DNA of 64,000 bases, taken from positions 25,826 through 89,825 of the forward strand of contig PKWL01000026.1 in the NCBI GenBank assembly GCA_003133225.1, in the 5' to 3' direction. Both the position numbers and the translations under genes were made by a program. The first letter of the stretch is position 1. Each line of letters opens with the position of its first letter. The DNA is from Janthinobacterium sp. GTDB taxonomy: Bacteria; Pseudomonadota; Gammaproteobacteria; Burkholderiales; Burkholderiaceae_D. The notes under the pieces were generated by a model. It was not told where the DNA came from. It worked only from the letters and a program-made list of their open reading frames with translations, and ran no database searches. Of the stretch, positions 37,433 through 48,285 are shown piece by piece.

Positions 37433-38140
37433 TCAACTTTCACCCAAATACGCTTTACGCACGGCATCGTTTACCAACAGATTGGCCCCCGTGTCGGCCA
37501 GCACGACGCGCCCGTTTTCCAGCACATAACCGCGATCGGCCACATGCAACGCCTTGTTCGCGTTCTGCTCGACTAGAAATACCGTCACGCCATGTTCACG
37601 GATGGTTTTGATGATCTCGAAAATCTGGCCTATGATCAAAGGGGCCAGTCCCAAGGTTGGCTCGTCAAGCAGCAGCAGGCGTGGCTTACTCATCAGGGCG
37701 CGGCCAATCGACAGCATCTGCTGTTCCCCGCCCGACATGGTTCCGGCGCGCTGGTTTTTGCGCTCCTGTAAGCGTGGAAACAGCGTGAAAATATGCTCGA
37801 TGCCGGATTCGATTTCCCCGGTGCTGGCAAAAAAGGCGCCCATCTTCAAGTTTTCCAGCACCGTCAGGCTGGGGAATATGCGTCGCCCTTCCGGCGAAAT
37901 CGCAATTCCCATGCGCATGATTTCATGCGTTAAACATTGCGTGATATCGCGCCCTTCAAAAATGATCTTGCCGCTTGAGGCGCGCGGCCGACCACACAGC
38001 GTCATCAGCAGGGTCGTTTTGCCGGCGCCGTTGGCGCCGATTAAGGTGACGATCTCACCCTTTTTGACTTCGAGCGAGACGCCGTGCAAGGCTTCGATCG
38101 CACCGTAGTGGGTATGCACCTGCTCAAACTGCAACATCAT
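37433..38140 (-). CDS. livF: Branched-chain amino acid ABC transporter ATP-binding protein LivF
   Basis: A 235-residue ABC ATPase, one of two energising the high-affinity Leu/Ile/Val importer. Walker A is GANGAGKTTLL near residue 33, the signature is TMSGGEQQMLSIGRAL and Walker B is LLLLDEPTLGLAP. Length is standard for LivF. It is the last gene of livKHMGF and overlaps livG (the ATG at 38140 lies in the livG stop). The insertion typical of LivG is missing, which distinguishes the two ATPases. Confidence 0.93.
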   Translation of the reverse strand: MMLQFEQVHTHYGAIEALHGVSLEVKKGEIVTLIGANGAGKTTLLMTLCGRPRASSGKIIFEGRDITQCLTHEIMRMGIAISPEGRRIFPSLTVLENLKMGAFFASTGEIESGIEHIFTLFPRLQERKNQRAGTMSGGEQQMLSIGRALMSKPRLLLLDEPTLGLAPLIIGQIFEIIKTIREHGVTVFLVEQNANKALHVADRGYVLENGRVVLADTGANLLVNDAVRKAYLGES

Positions 38141-38904
38141 TCTTCTCCCAGATAGGCCTTGATCACGCGCGCGTCGTGGCGCACCTCGAGCGGGGTTCCA
38201 GTGACGATAGGCTTACCATGTTCCATCACTAAAATGCGGTCGGAAATGCCCATGATCAGACTCATGTCGTGTTCAATGAGCAGCACCGCAATGTTATGTT
38301 CGCGCCGCAGGCGGTCGATCAGCTGCTGCAATTCCAGCTTTTCCTGCGGATTTAAGCCTGCCGCAGGCTCATCGAGCAGCAAAAGACGTGGCTTGGTGAT
38401 CATGCAGCGCGCGATTTCGAGGCGCCTTTGATGACCATACGACAAGGTGCCCGATTCGCGGTTGGCGAGAGCGGTCAAGCCCAACTGGTCAAGCCAGTAG
38501 GCGGCGCGCTCTAGCGCCTCGCGCTCGGAGCGCCGATAGCCAGGCAACTTAAGCAGGCCCGGCAGCAATCCCGTGCTGAGCTGGGTATGCTGGGCCACCA
38601 GCAGGTTTTCCACCACCGACAGGGTCTTAAATAGACGAATATTTTGGAAAGTGCGGACCAGCCCTTGGCGCGCCACCATATGGCTTGGCATGCCGCCGAT
38701 GGCGGTGTCATCGACCATGATGGCGCCGCTGCTGGGCCGGTAAAAGCCGCTAATACAATTAAATACCGTGGTCTTGCCGGCGCCATTGGGGCCGATGATC
38801 GCAAATATCTCGTTGTGCTTCACGGAAAAATCGACGCCGTCGACAGCCAGCAAGCCGCCAAAGCGCATCGTCAAGGCGCTCACTTTCAACAAACCGGCGC
38901 TCAT
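38137..38904 (-). CDS. livG: Branched-chain amino acid ABC transporter ATP-binding protein LivG
   Basis: A 255-residue ABC ATPase. The start is set at the ATG at 38904 ([17 protein letters not shown]), which overlaps the livM stop; the upstream frame to 38958 is not supported. Walker A is [12 protein letters not shown], the signature is [16 protein letters not shown] and Walker B is [13 protein letters not shown], and the extended segment between Walker A and signature ([23 protein letters not shown]) is diagnostic of LivG. It pairs with LivF on the cytoplasmic side of the LivHM permease. Confidence 0.93.
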   Translation of the reverse strand: MSAGLLKVSALTMRFGGLLAVDGVDFSVKHNEIFAIIGPNGAGKTTVFNCISGFYRPSSGAIMVDDTAIGGMPSHMVARQGLVRTFQNIRLFKTLSVVENLLVAQHTQLSTGLLPGLLKLPGYRRSEREALERAAYWLDQLGLTALANRESGTLSYGHQRRLEIARCMITKPRLLLLDEPAAGLNPQEKLELQQLIDRLRREHNIAVLLIEHDMSLIMGISDRILVMEHGKPIVTGTPLEVRHDARVIKAYLGEE

Positions 38905-40139
38905 TGCGGCAACTCCACGTGGGGACGGGTGGCTGGCAGGAGGCCCTGGGGACGCCACATCATCATCAACACCATCACCAGGCCAAAAAACAGCATCCGG
39001 TATTCGGCAAAACTGCGCGCCAATTCGGGCAGTACGGTGAGTAAAATCGCCGCCATGATCACGCCTAGTTGCGAGCCCATGCCACCCAATACCACGATGG
39101 CCAGGATCAGCGCCGACTCGATGAAGGTAAACGATTCCGGCGTGACCAAACCTTGGCGCGCGGCGAAGAAACTGCCGGCCAGTCCGGCAAACGCGGCGCC
39201 AAGCGTAAACGCGGACAGCTTGACCATGGTGGGATTAATGCCGAGCGAGCGGCAGGCAATTTCATCATCGCGCAGCGCTTCCCAGGCCCGCCCCATCGGC
39301 ATGCGGATCAAGCGGCTGGTCACGAAGTAGGTAAACAGCACCATCAGCAGCGCCATCAGGTACAGGAAAATCACCATGTCTCCCCCTTCATAGTTCAGGC
39401 CGAACATTTGGTGGAAGGTCGTGCCTCCCTCCACACTCGGCGTGCGCGCCATTTCGATCCCGAACACGCTCGGTTTGGGGATGCCGGAAATGCCATCCGG
39501 GCCGCCCGTCAGACTGGTCAAGTTATTGAGCAACAAGCGAATGATCTCGCCAAAGCCGAGCGTGACAATGGCCAGATAGTCGCCGCGCAGGCGCAACACG
39601 GGAAAGCCCAGCAGAAAGCCAAAGCTTGCCGACATCGCCGCTGAGAGCGGCAAGCATTGCCAGAACGTCATGCCGAAATATTGGTTCAGTAGCGCATAGG
39701 TATACGCGCCCACCGCATAAAACGCGACATACCCCAAGTCGAGCAGGCCGGCGAAACCGACGACGATATTTAAACCCAGGCCGAGCACGATATAAATGAG
39801 CGCCAAGGTAGCCACATCGACCGCGCCGCGCGAACCGAAAAAAGGCCAGACCAAGCCAACTGCCAACAGAAACAGTACGACGGCACGTTGTTGCGACGGT
39901 TGTATGCGCGGCACCGTCGGCCACTTGACACCCGTTTTCAGGCCGACGCTGGTGCGCGCCAGCCAGGGCTTGGCCAGCTGAAACAGAAACACCAGCGCCA
40001 CCGCGATCAGCACGGGCGTCCAGTGGGCATGCAAGACTAACTGATACCCTTCAAAATGCAATTGCAGCCCCAGGATGGGGGTGGTTAGAATGGCGGTTAA
40101 TGCTGCCGCCGCCACGGCGTTCTTGAGTGTGTGTCCCAT
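38901..40139 (-). CDS. livM: Branched-chain amino acid ABC transporter permease LivM
   Basis: A 412-residue membrane permease, LivM-type, with about ten helices. Family hallmarks are [24 protein letters not shown] and [24 protein letters not shown] (the latter as [11 protein letters not shown]...), which is the cytoplasmic EAA-like loop that contacts the ATPases. The N-terminal about 90 residues are an extra membrane region typical of longer LivM proteins. It is separated from livH by 59 bp and overlaps livG. Confidence 0.92.
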   Translation of the reverse strand: MGHTLKNAVAAAALTAILTTPILGLQLHFEGYQLVLHAHWTPVLIAVALVFLFQLAKPWLARTSVGLKTGVKWPTVPRIQPSQQRAVVLFLLAVGLVWPFFGSRGAVDVATLALIYIVLGLGLNIVVGFAGLLDLGYVAFYAVGAYTYALLNQYFGMTFWQCLPLSAAMSASFGFLLGFPVLRLRGDYLAIVTLGFGEIIRLLLNNLTSLTGGPDGISGIPKPSVFGIEMARTPSVEGGTTFHQMFGLNYEGGDMVIFLYLMALLMVLFTYFVTSRLIRMPMGRAWEALRDDEIACRSLGINPTMVKLSAFTLGAAFAGLAGSFFAARQGLVTPESFTFIESALILAIVVLGGMGSQLGVIMAAILLTVLPELARSFAEYRMLFFGLVMVLMMMWRPQGLLPATRPHVELPQ

Positions 40140-40198
40140 AAGGCGTCCGTTCTATTCTAGTATCTTATTTATGCGAGCTTGCTTCCGTGCGCGCTGCT

Positions 40199-41125
40199 TC
40201 ACACTTTTTCCACATCCGGCTTGCCGAGCAAGCCCGTCGGGCGAAATAGCAAAATGAGCACCAGGAGGCTAAACGAGACCACGTCTTTATATTCGGACGG
40301 CATATACCCGGCGGCGAAGGTCTCCGCCAAGCCCAGTAGCACACCGCCCAGCATGGCCCCGGGAATGCTGCCGATGCCGCCCAGGACTGCCGCCGTGAAG
40401 GCCTTGATGCCGACAATGAAGCCGATGTAGGGATTGAGTTTGCCGACGGACAATGCGATCAAGACGCCGCCCACGGAAGCTAGCATGGCGCCCAGAACAA
40501 ACGTGAAAGAAATCACGCGGTTGGTATCGATGCCCAACAGATTGGCCATCCCCATGTCCTCAGCGCAGGCACGGCAGGCATGCCCCATGCGCGAACGTCC
40601 GATAAACAGGGTCAAGGCGATCATCAGCAGCAGCGTGACGCCCACGATGAGCAGACGCGAATAGGGAATGGTCACGGTAAAGTCGCTACCCATTTGAAAC
40701 TCGATGGCACCTGAAATCAGGATAGGCACCGACATGTCGCGCGAACCTTGTCCCAGTTGCACGTAGTTTTGCAAAAAGATCGACATGCCGATCGCCGAGA
40801 TCAACGGCACCAGACGCGGCCCGCCGCGTAGCGGCCGGTAGGCAACGCGCTCGACCGTCCAACCGTACAGCCCCGTCACCAGCACCGATATCAGGAGCGC
40901 GGCCCCCAGCACCAATGGCAGCGGGTAACCGTCATGCACGCCAATGGCTGTGAGCGCGACCAGGCCCACATAGGCCCCGATCATGTAAATTTCGCCGTGG
41001 GCGAAGTTGATCATCCCAATGATGCCATAGACCATAGTGTAGCCGATGGCGATCAGCGCATAAATGGCGCCTAAACTGAGGCCATTGACAAGTTGCTGGG
41101 TAAATTGTGGAAGCAGCTCATTCAT
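40199..41125 (-). CDS. livH: Branched-chain amino acid ABC transporter permease LivH
   Basis: A LivH permease of about 308 residues. The frame begins with a GTG at 41164, but conservation begins at MNELLPQFTQQLVNGLSLGAIYALIAIGYT, so the ATG at 41125 is preferred. Typical blocks are GIIGMINFAHGEIYMIGAY near residue 40 and RMGHACRACAEDMGMANLLGI near 205 (the EAA loop). It forms the membrane channel with LivM. A hairpin lies between livK and livH. Confidence 0.92.
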   Translation of the reverse strand: MNELLPQFTQQLVNGLSLGAIYALIAIGYTMVYGIIGMINFAHGEIYMIGAYVGLVALTAIGVHDGYPLPLVLGAALLISVLVTGLYGWTVERVAYRPLRGGPRLVPLISAIGMSIFLQNYVQLGQGSRDMSVPILISGAIEFQMGSDFTVTIPYSRLLIVGVTLLLMIALTLFIGRSRMGHACRACAEDMGMANLLGIDTNRVISFTFVLGAMLASVGGVLIALSVGKLNPYIGFIVGIKAFTAAVLGGIGSIPGAMLGGVLLGLAETFAAGYMPSEYKDVVSFSLLVLILLFRPTGLLGKPDVEKV

Positions 41126-41165
41126 TTGTATATATGTATGGCAAAAAGAAAGGATAAACGACACT

Positions 41166-41193
41166 TACCCCGGTCGCGACGGCGAACGGGGTA
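41166..41193 (-). terminator. Hairpin between livK and livH (possible attenuator)
   Basis: A perfect 7-bp inverted repeat TACCCCG (41166-41172) and CGGGGTA (41187-41193) with a 14-nt loop sits in the 117-bp gap after livK. There is no T run. In such operons a partial terminator or mRNA-stabilising hairpin commonly keeps binding-protein levels above permease levels; that role is inference. Confidence 0.3.
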
Positions 41194-41242
41194 GGTGCCA
41201 GGTGGAGATCAAATTCGCCCGGATAGGAAGCGCCGGAAGCGG

Positions 41243-42358
41243 TTACTTGACTTCGCTTTTTGTGCCGTCCTTGTGCCAGGTATAGACCACGAACTTGAAC
41301 GTCTTCAGATCGCCCTTGGGCGTGTAGGACACGACGCCGATGGGTGTTTTAAAAGAATGACTGTGGATGTAGGCGGCGACCTTGGTTGGGTCGGTGCTCT
41401 TGGTGCCGGCCATGGCATCGGAAATCACCTTCACTGCCGAATAGGCTGACAGCTGGAACGGCCCGCTCGCATCCCGTTTTTTGTCATTGAACGCCTTAAC
41501 GAGAGCGGCATTCGTCGGATCGGCGGCAAAGTCAGCGGGCAGGGTCACTAGCATGCCTTCCGAGGCGGGGCCGGCGATGGCCGTAATGTCCTTGTTGCCC
41601 ACCCCTTCTGGCCCCATGAAGACGGCTTTGATGCCTTGCTCGCGCGCCTGGCGCATGAGCAAACCCATTTCTGGATGATAGCCGCCGAAGTACACAAAAT
41701 CCACGTGCAGCGCTTTCAGCTTGGTCATGACTGCCGAGTAATCGCTATCCCCAGCGTTGATGCCCTCAAACAGCACAACGGGAATTTTCGCCGCGTCCAG
41801 ACTCGTTTTCACCGAAGTGGCAACGCCTTGACCGTACGATTGTTTGTCATGAAGAATGGCCACTTTTTTAGGCCTGAGTTTCTCGATGTATTTGGCGGCG
41901 GCAGGACCTTGCTGGTCGTCGCGCCCGATGGTGCGGAAAATGAATTTGTGCGGCTTGCTATCGGTCAGTTGCGGCGCCGTAGCAGACGGCGTGATCATGA
42001 CCACGCCTTCGTTTTCGTAAATGTCGGAAGCGGGAATCGTGGAACCCGAGCACACATGACCGATGACATACTTGATGCCCTCGCTGACGATTTTGTTGGC
42101 CACGGCCACCGCCTGCTTCGGCTCGCAACCGTCATCCATGATCACGGCTTCAAATTTGTTGGCGCCGCCGGCAGCGTTGATCTGCTCGATGGCGGTCAAT
42201 GCGCCCGCCTTGACCATGTCGCCATACTGCGTCACGGCGCCGGTTGTCGGGCCGGCGATCGCGATCTTGACAGTTTCCGCTTGGGCGGTGCCGGCGATGG
42301 CAACAGCCGCACTGACGGCCAGGGCGATTTGCGAAAGACGGTTCAATGATTTCATCAA
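41243..42358 (-). CDS. livK: Branched-chain amino acid ABC transporter substrate-binding protein
   Basis: A 371-residue periplasmic binding protein (type 1 fold, Leu/Ile/Val group). The signal peptide covers residues 1-27 (ending AQA/ETV). Conserved pieces are IAIAGPTTGAVTQYG, MDDGCEPKQAVAVANKIV, GHVCSGSTIPASDIYENEGVVMITPSAT and FRTIGRDDQQG. It captures branched-chain amino acids for LivHMGF. The ribosome site GGAG lies about eight bases before the ATG. A short terminator-like hairpin separates it from the upstream bkd operon, so it probably has its own promoter. Confidence 0.93.
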   Translation of the reverse strand: MMKSLNRLSQIALAVSAAVAIAGTAQAETVKIAIAGPTTGAVTQYGDMVKAGALTAIEQINAAGGANKFEAVIMDDGCEPKQAVAVANKIVSEGIKYVIGHVCSGSTIPASDIYENEGVVMITPSATAPQLTDSKPHKFIFRTIGRDDQQGPAAAKYIEKLRPKKVAILHDKQSYGQGVATSVKTSLDAAKIPVVLFEGINAGDSDYSAVMTKLKALHVDFVYFGGYHPEMGLLMRQAREQGIKAVFMGPEGVGNKDITAIAGPASEGMLVTLPADFAADPTNAALVKAFNDKKRDASGPFQLSAYSAVKVISDAMAGTKSTDPTKVAAYIHSHSFKTPIGVVSYTPKGDLKTFKFVVYTWHKDGTKSEVK

Positions 42359-42665
42359 TATTCTCCAATTAATTTTGTTATGCTTGCGGTTGGTGTCAAT
42401 ACAAAACGTCAGTTTCCCGTTATGTGTTGGGGATCCTACAAAAAGCGGCTTTTTTGGATGCCGCCGATTTCAATTTCCTTGTCGTTCGAGTTACATTAAA
42501 CTGCGGCTTGAATTGTGAAGCTCACTATCCAAGGCATGCTGCGCTGCTCGCCAGCTTATGAGGTTGCAAGCGTCACGACGCAAAGCGCCCGCCCCCCGTC
42601 AGGGGGCCGAATCTAAAGCCGCTCAACACTTGCCGTCACAACGTGGCAGGGGTGCAGGTGCACGA
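42359..42665. other. Intergenic region between lpd and livK
   Basis: This 307-bp gap contains two hairpins read on the minus strand: GCCCCC-TGACG-GGGGGC (around 42591-42607) and the T-tract terminator candidate at 42440-42464. The livK promoter must lie in the remainder, but no strong -35/-10 pair stood out. Confidence 0.5.
42440..42464 (-). terminator. Candidate terminator of the bkd operon
   Basis: On the minus strand GCGGC (42464-42460), a 10-nt loop and GCCGC (42449-42445) are followed by TTTTT (42444-42440). The stem is only 5 bp, so it would be modest. Location, 200 bp after lpd and 80 bp before livK, fits. Confidence 0.4.
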
Positions 42666-44063
42666 TCAGACATGCAGGGCATGCCCAAGCGCGCGCATGG
42701 CCGCTTCCTGCACCGCTTCACCGAGGGTCGGATGGGCATGAATGGTGCCTGCCACGTCCTCCAACAGAGCACCCATCTCTAGCGACTGACAAAAAGCGGC
42801 GCTCAGTTCGGATACGCCGCGTCCGACCGCCTGCCAGCCCACGATCCGATGGTTGTCGCGCCGGGCCACGACGCGCACGAATCCTTCTGTCGATTCGAGC
42901 GTCATCGAGCGTCCATTGGCAGAGAAGGGAAAAACCGCACTGATGCAATCGAGGCCCGCCTGCTGCGCTTCCTGCGGCGTCTGCCCAACGACCACCAGTT
43001 CGGGATCGGTGAAGCACACGGCAGGAATGGCCACCGGCAAGAAATGGCGGCGCTTGCCGGCGATGATCTCGGCCACCATTTCACCTTGCGCCATGGCGCG
43101 GTGAGCGAGCATCGGCTCACCCGTCACGTCGCCGATGGCCCAGACATCGCGCATCGAGGTCCGGCATTGATCGTCGATTTGCACGGCGCGCCCCGCCATG
43201 TCGAGCAACAGACTCTCCAGGCCAAAATGCTGCGTGCGCGGGCGGCGCCCGACGGCCACCAGCACCCGATCGGCCGGCAAAGCCGTCTCCTCGCCTTGAG
43301 CGTTGCGCACCAGGACCGCGTCGCCGCTCGCGTTCAAGCCTTGGACGGTGCGGCCAAGGTGCAGTTTGACGCCCAGGCGCTGCAGAGAAATTGCCACCGC
43401 CTTGGTCAAATCCACATCGTAGGCGGGCAAAACGCGATCTTGTGACTCGACGACGCAAACCTCCGCCCCGAGCTTGCGGTAGGCCATGCCCAGTTCCAGA
43501 CCGATATAGCCGGCACCAACGACGACTAGGCGCTGCGGCAGCGAGGCCGGCGACAGGGCTTCGGTGGCACCGATGACGATGCCGCCAAATGGCATGCTGG
43601 GCAGTTCCACCGCTTGCGAACCGGTGGCGAGCAGCAAATGCTGACAGCTAATGCGCAGCGGCGCCGCACCCTCGCGCTCGACTTCGACCGTCTTGCCGTC
43701 AATGATGCGGGCCCACCCTTTGACCACCTGCACCCCATTTTTCTTGAGTAAAGCGGCCACGCCTCCCGTCAATTTGGAGACTATGCCATCCTTCCAGCGC
43801 ACGGTTTGTTCGAGATCGATGCCAGGCGACTGCACGTGGATGCCAAGGGCCGAGCCTTCGGCATACTGAGCCGCCTTCGCGAACTCCTCGGCGGCATGAA
43901 TGAGGGCCTTGGACGGAATGCAGCCGATGTTCAGACAGGTGCCGCCCAGTTGGTCGCTCTCGACCAATATCGTGGCAACGCCCAGTTGTCCGGCGCGGAT
44001 GGCAGCGATATAGCCGCCAGGGCCGCCACCGATGACCAGCAAAGTGGTTGATTGTGTGCTCAT
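42666..44063 (-). CDS. lpd: Dihydrolipoyl dehydrogenase (E3 of branched-chain 2-oxoacid dehydrogenase)
   Basis: A 465-residue FAD-dependent disulfide oxidoreductase that re-oxidises the dihydrolipoyl group of E2. The FAD motif is GGGPGGY (residues 12-18), the redox-active cysteines are C43 and C48 in [12 protein letters not shown], the NAD motif is [12 protein letters not shown], and the C-terminal catalytic His is in [11 protein letters not shown]. It is the last gene of the bkdA1-A2-B-lpd operon, 3 nt after bkdB, so it is most likely the complex-specific E3 (often called lpdV) and not the general one. Confidence 0.94.
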   Translation of the reverse strand: MSTQSTTLLVIGGGPGGYIAAIRAGQLGVATILVESDQLGGTCLNIGCIPSKALIHAAEEFAKAAQYAEGSALGIHVQSPGIDLEQTVRWKDGIVSKLTGGVAALLKKNGVQVVKGWARIIDGKTVEVEREGAAPLRISCQHLLLATGSQAVELPSMPFGGIVIGATEALSPASLPQRLVVVGAGYIGLELGMAYRKLGAEVCVVESQDRVLPAYDVDLTKAVAISLQRLGVKLHLGRTVQGLNASGDAVLVRNAQGEETALPADRVLVAVGRRPRTQHFGLESLLLDMAGRAVQIDDQCRTSMRDVWAIGDVTGEPMLAHRAMAQGEMVAEIIAGKRRHFLPVAIPAVCFTDPELVVVGQTPQEAQQAGLDCISAVFPFSANGRSMTLESTEGFVRVVARRDNHRIVGWQAVGRGVSELSAAFCQSLEMGALLEDVAGTIHAHPTLGEAVQEAAMRALGHALHV

Positions 44064-44066
44064 TAC

Positions 44067-45383
44067 TTACTCCACGAACAGTGTTGCCGGGCATTCCAGG
44101 TAGCCGCGCACAGCCTGTATAAACTCAGCTGCGTGCATGCCATCGACGACGCGATGATCGAATGAGGAAGACAAATTCATCATTTTCCGCACCACCACCA
44201 GGCCGCCTCGAACCATCGGCCGTTCGACCATCTTGTTGACGCCCACGATCGCCACCTCGGGATGGTTGATGACCGGCGTCGAGACGATGCCGCCCAAAGC
44301 GCCAAGGCTGGTGATGGTGATGGTGGAACCGCTCAGCTCCTCGCGCGTGGCCTTGCCGCTGCGCGCGGCCTCGGCCAGACGTGCCATTTCCGCCGCGCAC
44401 GACCACATGTCGCGCGCCTCCGCATGGCGCAGCACGGGGACCACCAAACCGGCGTCGGTCTGGGTCGCGATACCAATATGGACCGCACCATAGCGTGTCA
44501 CCACGCCCGCATCGTCGTCAAAGCGCGCATTTAGTTGCGGAAACTCGCGCACGGCGAGCACCACCGCACGCATCAACAAGGGCAGCAAGGTCAGACGGCC
44601 GCGCGTCGCGCCCCATTGCAGGTTCAAGCGCGCCCGCAACGCGTCGAGTTCGGTTACATCGACTTCTTCGACATAGGCGAAATGGGGAATGCGACGCTTC
44701 GAATCTTGCATTTTCTGCGCGATCTTGCGGCGCAGCCCGATCACCGGCAAGGCCTGTTCCTCATGCTGCTCGCGATAGCGGGTGGCGGCGCCATTGACGG
44801 CCGTCTGCGGGCCCCGTGCGACATAGGCATCTAGGTCTTCTTGCAAGATGCGACCGCCAGCGCCGCTGCCGGGCACGTATTGCAATTCGACGCCCAGATC
44901 CCAGGCGCGCCGCCGCAAGGCGGGCGAGGCAATCGGTTTTTCACCGGCAGTACGCGCGGCACAGACCGCATGGCCCGGTGCCGCGCCAGCCGCCACGGAT
45001 GGCGTCTTGGGCGCCGCCGCAGCGTGCTGGACTGGCGGCGCATCGGCCCCGGCGGGCGCCACCGCCGGGGCCGGTGCAACGGATGCAACGGGCGCAACGG
45101 GCGCGATCGCCGCGGCGGAACCGGCTTTGACGTTACCTTGACCTTCCACTTCAATTTGGATCAGGTCGGCTCCGACTGCCATCACCTGTCCGGCAACACC
45201 GCCCAGCGCCAGCACCTTGCCCACCACCGGCGAGGGGATTTCGATGGTCGCCTTATCGGTCATTACATCGGCTAACACCTGGTCTTCGGCCACCATATCA
45301 CCGACTTGCACGTACCACATGACCAGCTCGACTTCGGCAATACCCTCACCGATGTCGGGCATCTTGATGACATGAATACCCAT
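44067..45383 (-). CDS. bkdB: Branched-chain 2-oxoacid dehydrogenase E2 (dihydrolipoamide acyltransferase)
   Basis: A 438-residue E2 core. It has one N-terminal lipoyl domain with K44 (MTDKATIEIP) as the lipoylation site, an Ala/Pro-rich flexible linker (residues 85-130), a peripheral subunit-binding domain (SPALRRRAWDLGVELQYVPGSG, about 148-170) and the catalytic acyltransferase domain ending with DHRVVDGMHAAEF. It transfers the branched acyl group to CoA. It starts one base after the E1-beta stop and sits between E1-beta and E3. Confidence 0.94.
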   Translation of the reverse strand: MGIHVIKMPDIGEGIAEVELVMWYVQVGDMVAEDQVLADVMTDKATIEIPSPVVGKVLALGGVAGQVMAVGADLIQIEVEGQGNVKAGSAAAIAPVAPVASVAPAPAVAPAGADAPPVQHAAAAPKTPSVAAGAAPGHAVCAARTAGEKPIASPALRRRAWDLGVELQYVPGSGAGGRILQEDLDAYVARGPQTAVNGAATRYREQHEEQALPVIGLRRKIAQKMQDSKRRIPHFAYVEEVDVTELDALRARLNLQWGATRGRLTLLPLLMRAVVLAVREFPQLNARFDDDAGVVTRYGAVHIGIATQTDAGLVVPVLRHAEARDMWSCAAEMARLAEAARSGKATREELSGSTITITSLGALGGIVSTPVINHPEVAIVGVNKMVERPMVRGGLVVVRKMMNLSSSFDHRVVDGMHAAEFIQAVRGYLECPATLFVE

Positions 45384-45384
45384 C

Positions 45385-46428
45385 TTATGCCTCCATCGTA
45401 CGTTTGAATGCCGCCGACACTCTGGCCGGTCCGGGGAAATAAGCCCACTCTTGGGCGTGCGGATAGGGCGTATCCCAGCCAGTCACGCGCTCGATCGGCG
45501 CCTCGAGAGAATAGAAGCAATGCTCCTGCACCAGCGCCGCAAGCTCGGCACCGAAGCCGCAGGTGCGCGTCGCCTCATGCACAATCACGCAGCGGCCAGT
45601 CTTTTTCACCGACGTCAAGATGGTCGCCAGATCGAGCGGCCATAAACTGCGCAAATCGATAATTTCCGCATCGATCCCGCTTTCCTGCGCCGCCGCCTCG
45701 GCTACCCAAACCATGGTGCCGTAAGTGAGCACGGTCAAGGCCGCGCCGGGACGGAACACGGATGCCGACTCCAGCGGCACCGTGTAATAGCCTTCCGGTA
45801 CGTCGCCTAGCGCATGCTGGGACCATGGCACCACCGGTTTGTCGTGGTGGCCATTAAAGGGGCCGTTGTACAGGCGTTTTGGTTCCAGAAAGATGACTGG
45901 ATCGTCACATTCGATGGAAGCGATCAGCAAGCCCTTGGCGTCGTAAGGATTGGACGGCATCACGGTGCGCAATCCGCAAACGTGCGCGAAGACCGCTTCC
46001 GGGCTCTGACTATGCGTCTGGCCTCCGTAAATGCCGCCGCCGCAGGGAGTGCGTATCGTGATCGGCGCCGTGAAGTCCCCGGCCGATCGAAAGCGCAGTC
46101 GCGCCGCTTCGGAAACAATCTGATCGTATGCGGGATAGATATAATCGGCGAACTGGATTTCGATCACAGGGCGCAATCCGTAGGCTCCCATGCCCACGGC
46201 CGCACCCACGATACCGCCCTCAGAAATGGGGGCATCAAACACCCGTGACTTGCCATATTTTTTCTGCAAGCCATCGGTACAGCGAAACACGCCGCCAAAA
46301 TAACCAACATCCTGGCCAAACACAATCACATCGTCGTTCCGCTCTAGCATCACATCCATGGCAGAGCGCAAAGCCTGGATCATGGTCATGGGCGTCGTTT
46401 TTTCATTCATTTTTTTATCTGCGCTCAT
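45385..46428 (-). CDS. bkdA2: Branched-chain 2-oxoacid dehydrogenase E1 beta subunit
   Basis: A protein of 347 residues from the ATG at 46428; a TTG six bases further upstream and an ATG at 46410 are also possible. Transketolase-type motifs are present: VIVFGQDVGYFGGVF, PISEGGIVGAAVGMGAYG and FADYIYPAYDQIVSEAARLR, then the C-terminal transketolase domain (ALTVLTYGTMVWVAEAA). It forms the thiamine-diphosphate heterotetramer with E1 alpha. The start is a few bases after the E1-alpha stop. Confidence 0.93.
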   Translation of the reverse strand: MSADKKMNEKTTPMTMIQALRSAMDVMLERNDDVIVFGQDVGYFGGVFRCTDGLQKKYGKSRVFDAPISEGGIVGAAVGMGAYGLRPVIEIQFADYIYPAYDQIVSEAARLRFRSAGDFTAPITIRTPCGGGIYGGQTHSQSPEAVFAHVCGLRTVMPSNPYDAKGLLIASIECDDPVIFLEPKRLYNGPFNGHHDKPVVPWSQHALGDVPEGYYTVPLESASVFRPGAALTVLTYGTMVWVAEAAAQESGIDAEIIDLRSLWPLDLATILTSVKKTGRCVIVHEATRTCGFGAELAALVQEHCFYSLEAPIERVTGWDTPYPHAQEWAYFPGPARVSAAFKRTMEA

Positions 46429-46430
46429 GC

Positions 46431-48285
<1,855 letters not shown>

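Noticed and set aside
40150..40180. Near-identical 20-nt AT-rich segments before livM (about 40150-40172) and before the cphA-like gene (about 53153-53175), sharing AATAAG-TA-TAGAATAGAA
   Set aside because: About 18 of 20 positions match, but with two strands and 64 kb several matches of this quality are expected by chance. Distance to the start codons differs (about 10 versus 2 bases) and no shared function links the genes.
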